A stretch of DNA of 18,497 nt from the NCBI GenBank assembly GCA_036259835.1, contig DATABA010000015.1, positions 1 to 18,497 on the forward strand, given 5' to 3'. Source of the DNA: JALYGK01 sp036259835. Lineage in GTDB: Bacteria; Actinomycetota; UBA4738. Within the stretch, counting starts at the first letter, position 1. Each line of letters opens with the position of its first letter. Positions 16,069 through 18,497 of the stretch are shown here, piece after piece. Position numbers and translations under genes: made by a program. The notes under the pieces were generated by a model, which searched no databases, was not told where the DNA came from, and worked only from the letters and a program-made list of their open reading frames with translations.

Positions 16069-16097
16069 TTGTGCGGGTCATGAGCGAGACCTACACT
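16069..16097 (+). promoter_or_regulatory. Candidate promoter for the debranching-enzyme gene
   Basis: TTGTGC at 16069-16074 and TACACT at 16092-16097 are separated by exactly 17 bases, about 45 bases before ATG 16141. The match to TTGACA/TATAAT is partial (3 of 6 and 4 of 6). It is the best-spaced pair in the 130-base gap after argS. Confidence 0.25.
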
Positions 16098-16140
16098 GAG
16101 CCGACGATCACTCTCTCTTGACGCTGGCATTGGCCTTCCA

Positions 16141-18351
16141 ATGAGCCAAACAGACGCCCGGACAACTAACCACAAGACCGGAGAGGGCCAGGCCGCGAGC
16201 CGCGTCCGCGCCTCCGTCCCGGCGCTGCTTGCGGACGTTGCCAGCAAGGTGCTCGCCGTCAAGGAAGGAGAGACGTTCCTGTACTCGGACGTGGAGGGGA
16301 ACCTCGACGACCGGAAGGAATACGGGCTCGGGCTCTACCACCGCGATACCCGTTTCCTGTCTCACTTCATCATGAAGCTTTCGGGGCGAGACCCGATCCT
16401 GCTCTCGTCATCGGCAGAGCGCGGATACATGTCGTACATCGACCTGACTAACCCGGAACTCTATGCGGACGGACACGTTGCCGTTGGACAGCAGACGCTC
16501 AACATTCGGCGGGTCCGGGCGATCAACGGCCGCGTGTTCGAGCGCATTCGAATCAAGAACTACAACGCCTATCCGGTTGAGCTCACGGTTCAGTTCTCAC
16601 TCGCCGCCGACTTCGCCGACATCTTCGAGGTCCGCGGTCTTTCCCAGGGCTTGCCGGGTCACTATGAGGCGCCATGGGTGGACCGGAGGCAGGCCCGGTT
16701 CGCGTACAAGGGAGAGGACGGCGTCCTTCGGGAGACCCTGATCGAGCTCGATCCCGAACCCGAGCGACTCGAGGTCGTCGGTGACCGCATCGAGATCGAG
16801 TTTCTGGTTCGGCTGGCGCCTCACCAGACCAAGCTCATTTCGACGACGTTCGAGCCGGTTGTGGACGGTGTTCGACCGCCCGACATCGAGTTCGATGGGG
16901 CGATCCATCGCCTGAGGCGGTCGTACGAAGACTGGGAGCGAGAGTCCACGCAGATCATCACCGACAACGAGCTCTTCAATCAGCTCCTCACCCGGGGGCT
17001 TCGAGACCTCCGAGCGCTCTACCACGCAACGGAGGACGGCGGCGTCTTCGCCGCCGGGATCCCCTGGTACGTGGCGATCTTCGGCCGCGATTCGCTCATC
17101 GCGGCTCATCAGCTGTTGGCGGTGAACTCCGGGCCGGCCCGGCAGGCGCTTCGGCTCCTCGCCCGATACCAGGGAACGGAGGACAACCCCTGGCGAGACG
17201 AAGAGCCGGGAAAGATCCTGCATGAGGTCCGGCAGGGCGAACTCGCCGGGGCCGGCGAGATCCCCCACCAGCGCTACTTCGGGACCGTGGATGCCACCCC
17301 GCTGTTCATCTTCCTCTACGCCCAGTACTTCCGGTGGACCGGCGACGTCGAGTTCGCCCTGGAGCTGCTCCCAAATGTGCTCGCCGCGCTGGAGTGGATC
17401 GAGAAATGGGGTGACGTCGACGGTGACGGGTTCGTGGAGTATCGGTCGCGGTCTCCCCGAGGCATCGACAACCAGGGTTGGAAGGACTCATACGACTCGG
17501 TCGTGCACGCCGATGGGCGGTTGGCCGATCCCCCAATCGCTCTGGCGGAGGTCCAGGGCTACGTCTACATGGCGAAGGAACGGCTGGCGGACGTGTTCGA
17601 AATCCTGGGCGACAGGGTGACGGCGAACCGGTTGAGGACCGAAGCGGAGGGACTCAAGGCGCGGTTCAACCAGGCGTTCTGGATGGACGACGAGCGGTTC
17701 TTTGCCGGCGCGCTGGACGGTGAAAAGCGGCCGGTGAAGACCATCGTTTCGAACCCCGGGCACTGCCTCTACGCCAACATCGTCGATCCCACCAAGGCGG
17801 AGGACGTGGCTCGGCGTCTCTTGCAGCCCGACATGTTCAGCGGATGGGGGATACGCACCATGAGCAAGGGCGCCACGCCCTACAACCCCATGAGCTACCA
17901 CAACGGGACGGTGTGGCCCCATGACAATGCGTTGATCGCTGCGGGGCTGAAGCGGTACGGGTTCCTGAAGGCCACCAATCGCGTGGCGACGGCGATCTTC
18001 GACGCCGCGATCCACGCCGATTACATGCGGCTTCCCGAGCTGTTCTGCGGGTTCACACGGCGGGCGCCGAACCAACCCGTCGCCTATCCGGTGGCGTGCT
18101 CCCCGCAAGCGTGGGCGGCCGGATCCCCCTTCCTCATGCTCCAGGCGATCCTGGGCCTCTCCGCACGGGGGCACGAGAACATGCTCACCGTGAACAAGCC
18201 GCACCTCCCGCCGTGGCTCAACGTGGTCGAGCTCCGAAACCTTCGAGTCGGCGGAAGCACGACGTCGCTTGTCTTCAGGCGACAGGGCGAGATCACCGCC
18301 TTTTCGCTCCTCGAGCGCAAGGGAGACGTCCGGGTCGTCATGGAGGAATAA
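16141..18351 (+). CDS. Glycogen-debranching-type amylo-alpha-1,6-glucosidase
   Basis: This 736-residue cytosolic protein combines an N-terminal beta-rich glycogen debranching domain (about 30-250, 'TFLYSDVEGNLDDRKEYGLGLYHRDTRFLS', 'VFERIRIKNYNAYPVELTVQFSLAADFADIFEVRG') with a C-terminal (alpha/alpha)6 barrel (about 290-700). The barrel carries 'GIPWYVAIFGRDSLIAA' (Arg316-Asp317), 'YFGTVDATPLFI', 'GWKDSYDSVVHADGRLADPPIALAEVQGY' and 'YHNGTVWPHDNALIA' (Tyr586 to Asp595), which hold the likely catalytic acids. Such proteins are annotated as amylo-alpha-1,6-glucosidases, but exact substrates (glycogen, other alpha-glucans or glycosides) are often unproven. ATG 16141 has no strong ribosome binding site; the conserved domain starts about 40 residues in. 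The gene is separated from argS by 130 bases and is probably a separate unit. Confidence 0.9.
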   Translation: MSQTDARTTNHKTGEGQAASRVRASVPALLADVASKVLAVKEGETFLYSDVEGNLDDRKEYGLGLYHRDTRFLSHFIMKLSGRDPILLSSSAERGYMSYIDLTNPELYADGHVAVGQQTLNIRRVRAINGRVFERIRIKNYNAYPVELTVQFSLAADFADIFEVRGLSQGLPGHYEAPWVDRRQARFAYKGEDGVLRETLIELDPEPERLEVVGDRIEIEFLVRLAPHQTKLISTTFEPVVDGVRPPDIEFDGAIHRLRRSYEDWERESTQIITDNELFNQLLTRGLRDLRALYHATEDGGVFAAGIPWYVAIFGRDSLIAAHQLLAVNSGPARQALRLLARYQGTEDNPWRDEEPGKILHEVRQGELAGAGEIPHQRYFGTVDATPLFIFLYAQYFRWTGDVEFALELLPNVLAALEWIEKWGDVDGDGFVEYRSRSPRGIDNQGWKDSYDSVVHADGRLADPPIALAEVQGYVYMAKERLADVFEILGDRVTANRLRTEAEGLKARFNQAFWMDDERFFAGALDGEKRPVKTIVSNPGHCLYANIVDPTKAEDVARRLLQPDMFSGWGIRTMSKGATPYNPMSYHNGTVWPHDNALIAAGLKRYGFLKATNRVATAIFDAAIHADYMRLPELFCGFTRRAPNQPVAYPVACSPQAWAAGSPFLMLQAILGLSARGHENMLTVNKPHLPPWLNVVELRNLRVGGSTTSLVFRRQGEITAFSLLERKGDVRVVMEE

Positions 18352-18358
18352 CCAACCC

Positions 18359-18380
18359 TTCTACCCAAGTCGGGGTAGGA
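18359..18380 (+). terminator. Candidate hairpin after the debranching-enzyme gene
   Basis: Eight bases after the stop, TTCTACCC pairs with GGGTAGGA (8 bp including one G-U) around a 6-base loop AAGTCG. No T-run follows, so it may be a processing or stability hairpin or a poor terminator. Confidence 0.3.
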
Positions 18381-18396
18381 GCCGTCGGGCGCGGCC

Positions 18397-18423
18397 TAGG
18401 ACCTCCTCGGACTTTCGGTCCTA
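18397..18423. promoter_or_regulatory. Palindromic element, possible operator
   Basis: TAGGACC (18397-18403) is perfectly inverted as GGTCCTA (18417-18423) across 13 bases. Inside it a second, tighter pair GGAC (18409-18412) and GTCC (18418-18421) is separated by 5 bases. The inner pair loosely resembles DosR/DevR-type GGGAC..GTCCC operators with one extra central base. It may belong to a gene starting beyond the right edge; this assignment is a guess. Confidence 0.3.
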
Positions 18424-18444
18424 ACTCGGATCCGCGGTTGCAGA

Positions 18445-18459
18445 AAAACGCCGCGTTTT
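18445..18459. terminator. Short perfect hairpin AAAACG-CCG-CGTTTT
   Basis: A 6-bp perfect inverted repeat with a 3-base loop ends in TTTT on either strand, so it could act as a small bidirectional terminator or an operator. The stem is short and only partly GC. A GATAAC a few bases later (18463-18468), 19 bases after TTGCAG, could instead make this the spacer of a promoter. Confidence 0.25.
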
Positions 18460-18497
18460 GCCGATAACGGAAGAGGAAGCAAGAAGAAAGTCCCCCG

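Noticed and set aside
16118..16123. TTGACG resembling a strong -35 box
   Set aside because: A properly spaced -10 would fall on the start codon of the debranching-enzyme gene and nothing like TATAAT is there. It could only serve a leaderless or internal promoter.

Overview
The window is about 18.5 kb of GC-rich DNA with dense coding on both strands. It looks like a chromosomal segment of a deep-branching or uncultured member of the Actinomycetota. The clues are an actinobacterial-type PAC2 protein, partner-switching regulators, frequent TTG/GTG starts, a tRNA-Arg(CCG) lacking an encoded CCA, and very short gene spacing. The phylum assignment is an inference from gene content; no rRNA or other decisive marker is present. 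I see no transposase, integrase, phage gene, CRISPR array or toxin-antitoxin pair, so this reads as core and regulatory chromosome, not an accessory island.

Layout, left to right. (1) 2-1713, plus strand: the tail of a MarR-like regulator, then a stand-alone glucose-6-phosphate isomerase of the type usually fused to transaldolase. (2) 1720-3374, minus strand: a PAC2-family protein and a VIT1/CCC1-type metal transporter, joined by a 4-base stop/start overlap. (3) 3572-7347, plus strand: a large GAF-GGDEF-GAF-GAF-HD-GYP protein carrying both cyclic-di-GMP synthesis and degradation modules, then a shortened, divergent YchF/OLA1-type nucleotide-binding protein. (4) 7357-9796, minus strand: a compact three-gene partner-switching operon made of a PAS-GAF-PP2C phosphatase, a STAS anti-anti-sigma factor and an RsbW-like ATPase. 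(5) 9879-14110, plus strand: a lytic transglycosylase lipoprotein, a SulP anion transporter fused to STAS and cyclic-nucleotide-binding-like domains, and a secreted matrixin-type zinc protease. (6) 14151-18351: tRNA-Arg(CCG) on the minus strand, then arginyl-tRNA synthetase and a glycogen-debranching-type glucosidase on the plus strand. (7) 18352-18497: non-coding, with several inverted repeats.

Three themes recur. Signal transduction is prominent: dual cyclic-di-GMP modules, a phosphatase/STAS/anti-sigma relay and a cyclic-nucleotide-type regulatory domain on a transporter. Sugar-phosphate and glycogen metabolism is represented by pgi and the debranching enzyme. Arginine decoding is represented by tRNA-Arg next to argS. 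I found no clearly new multi-gene system. The most unusual items are the YchF-like protein that has lost most of its switch II loop, the mid-protein GGDEF domain paired with HD-GYP, the SulP-STAS-cNBD fusion and the palindrome cluster at the right edge. Several starts (3572, 7737 and possibly 11127) depend on non-ATG codons or weak ribosome binding sites and are flagged in their entries.
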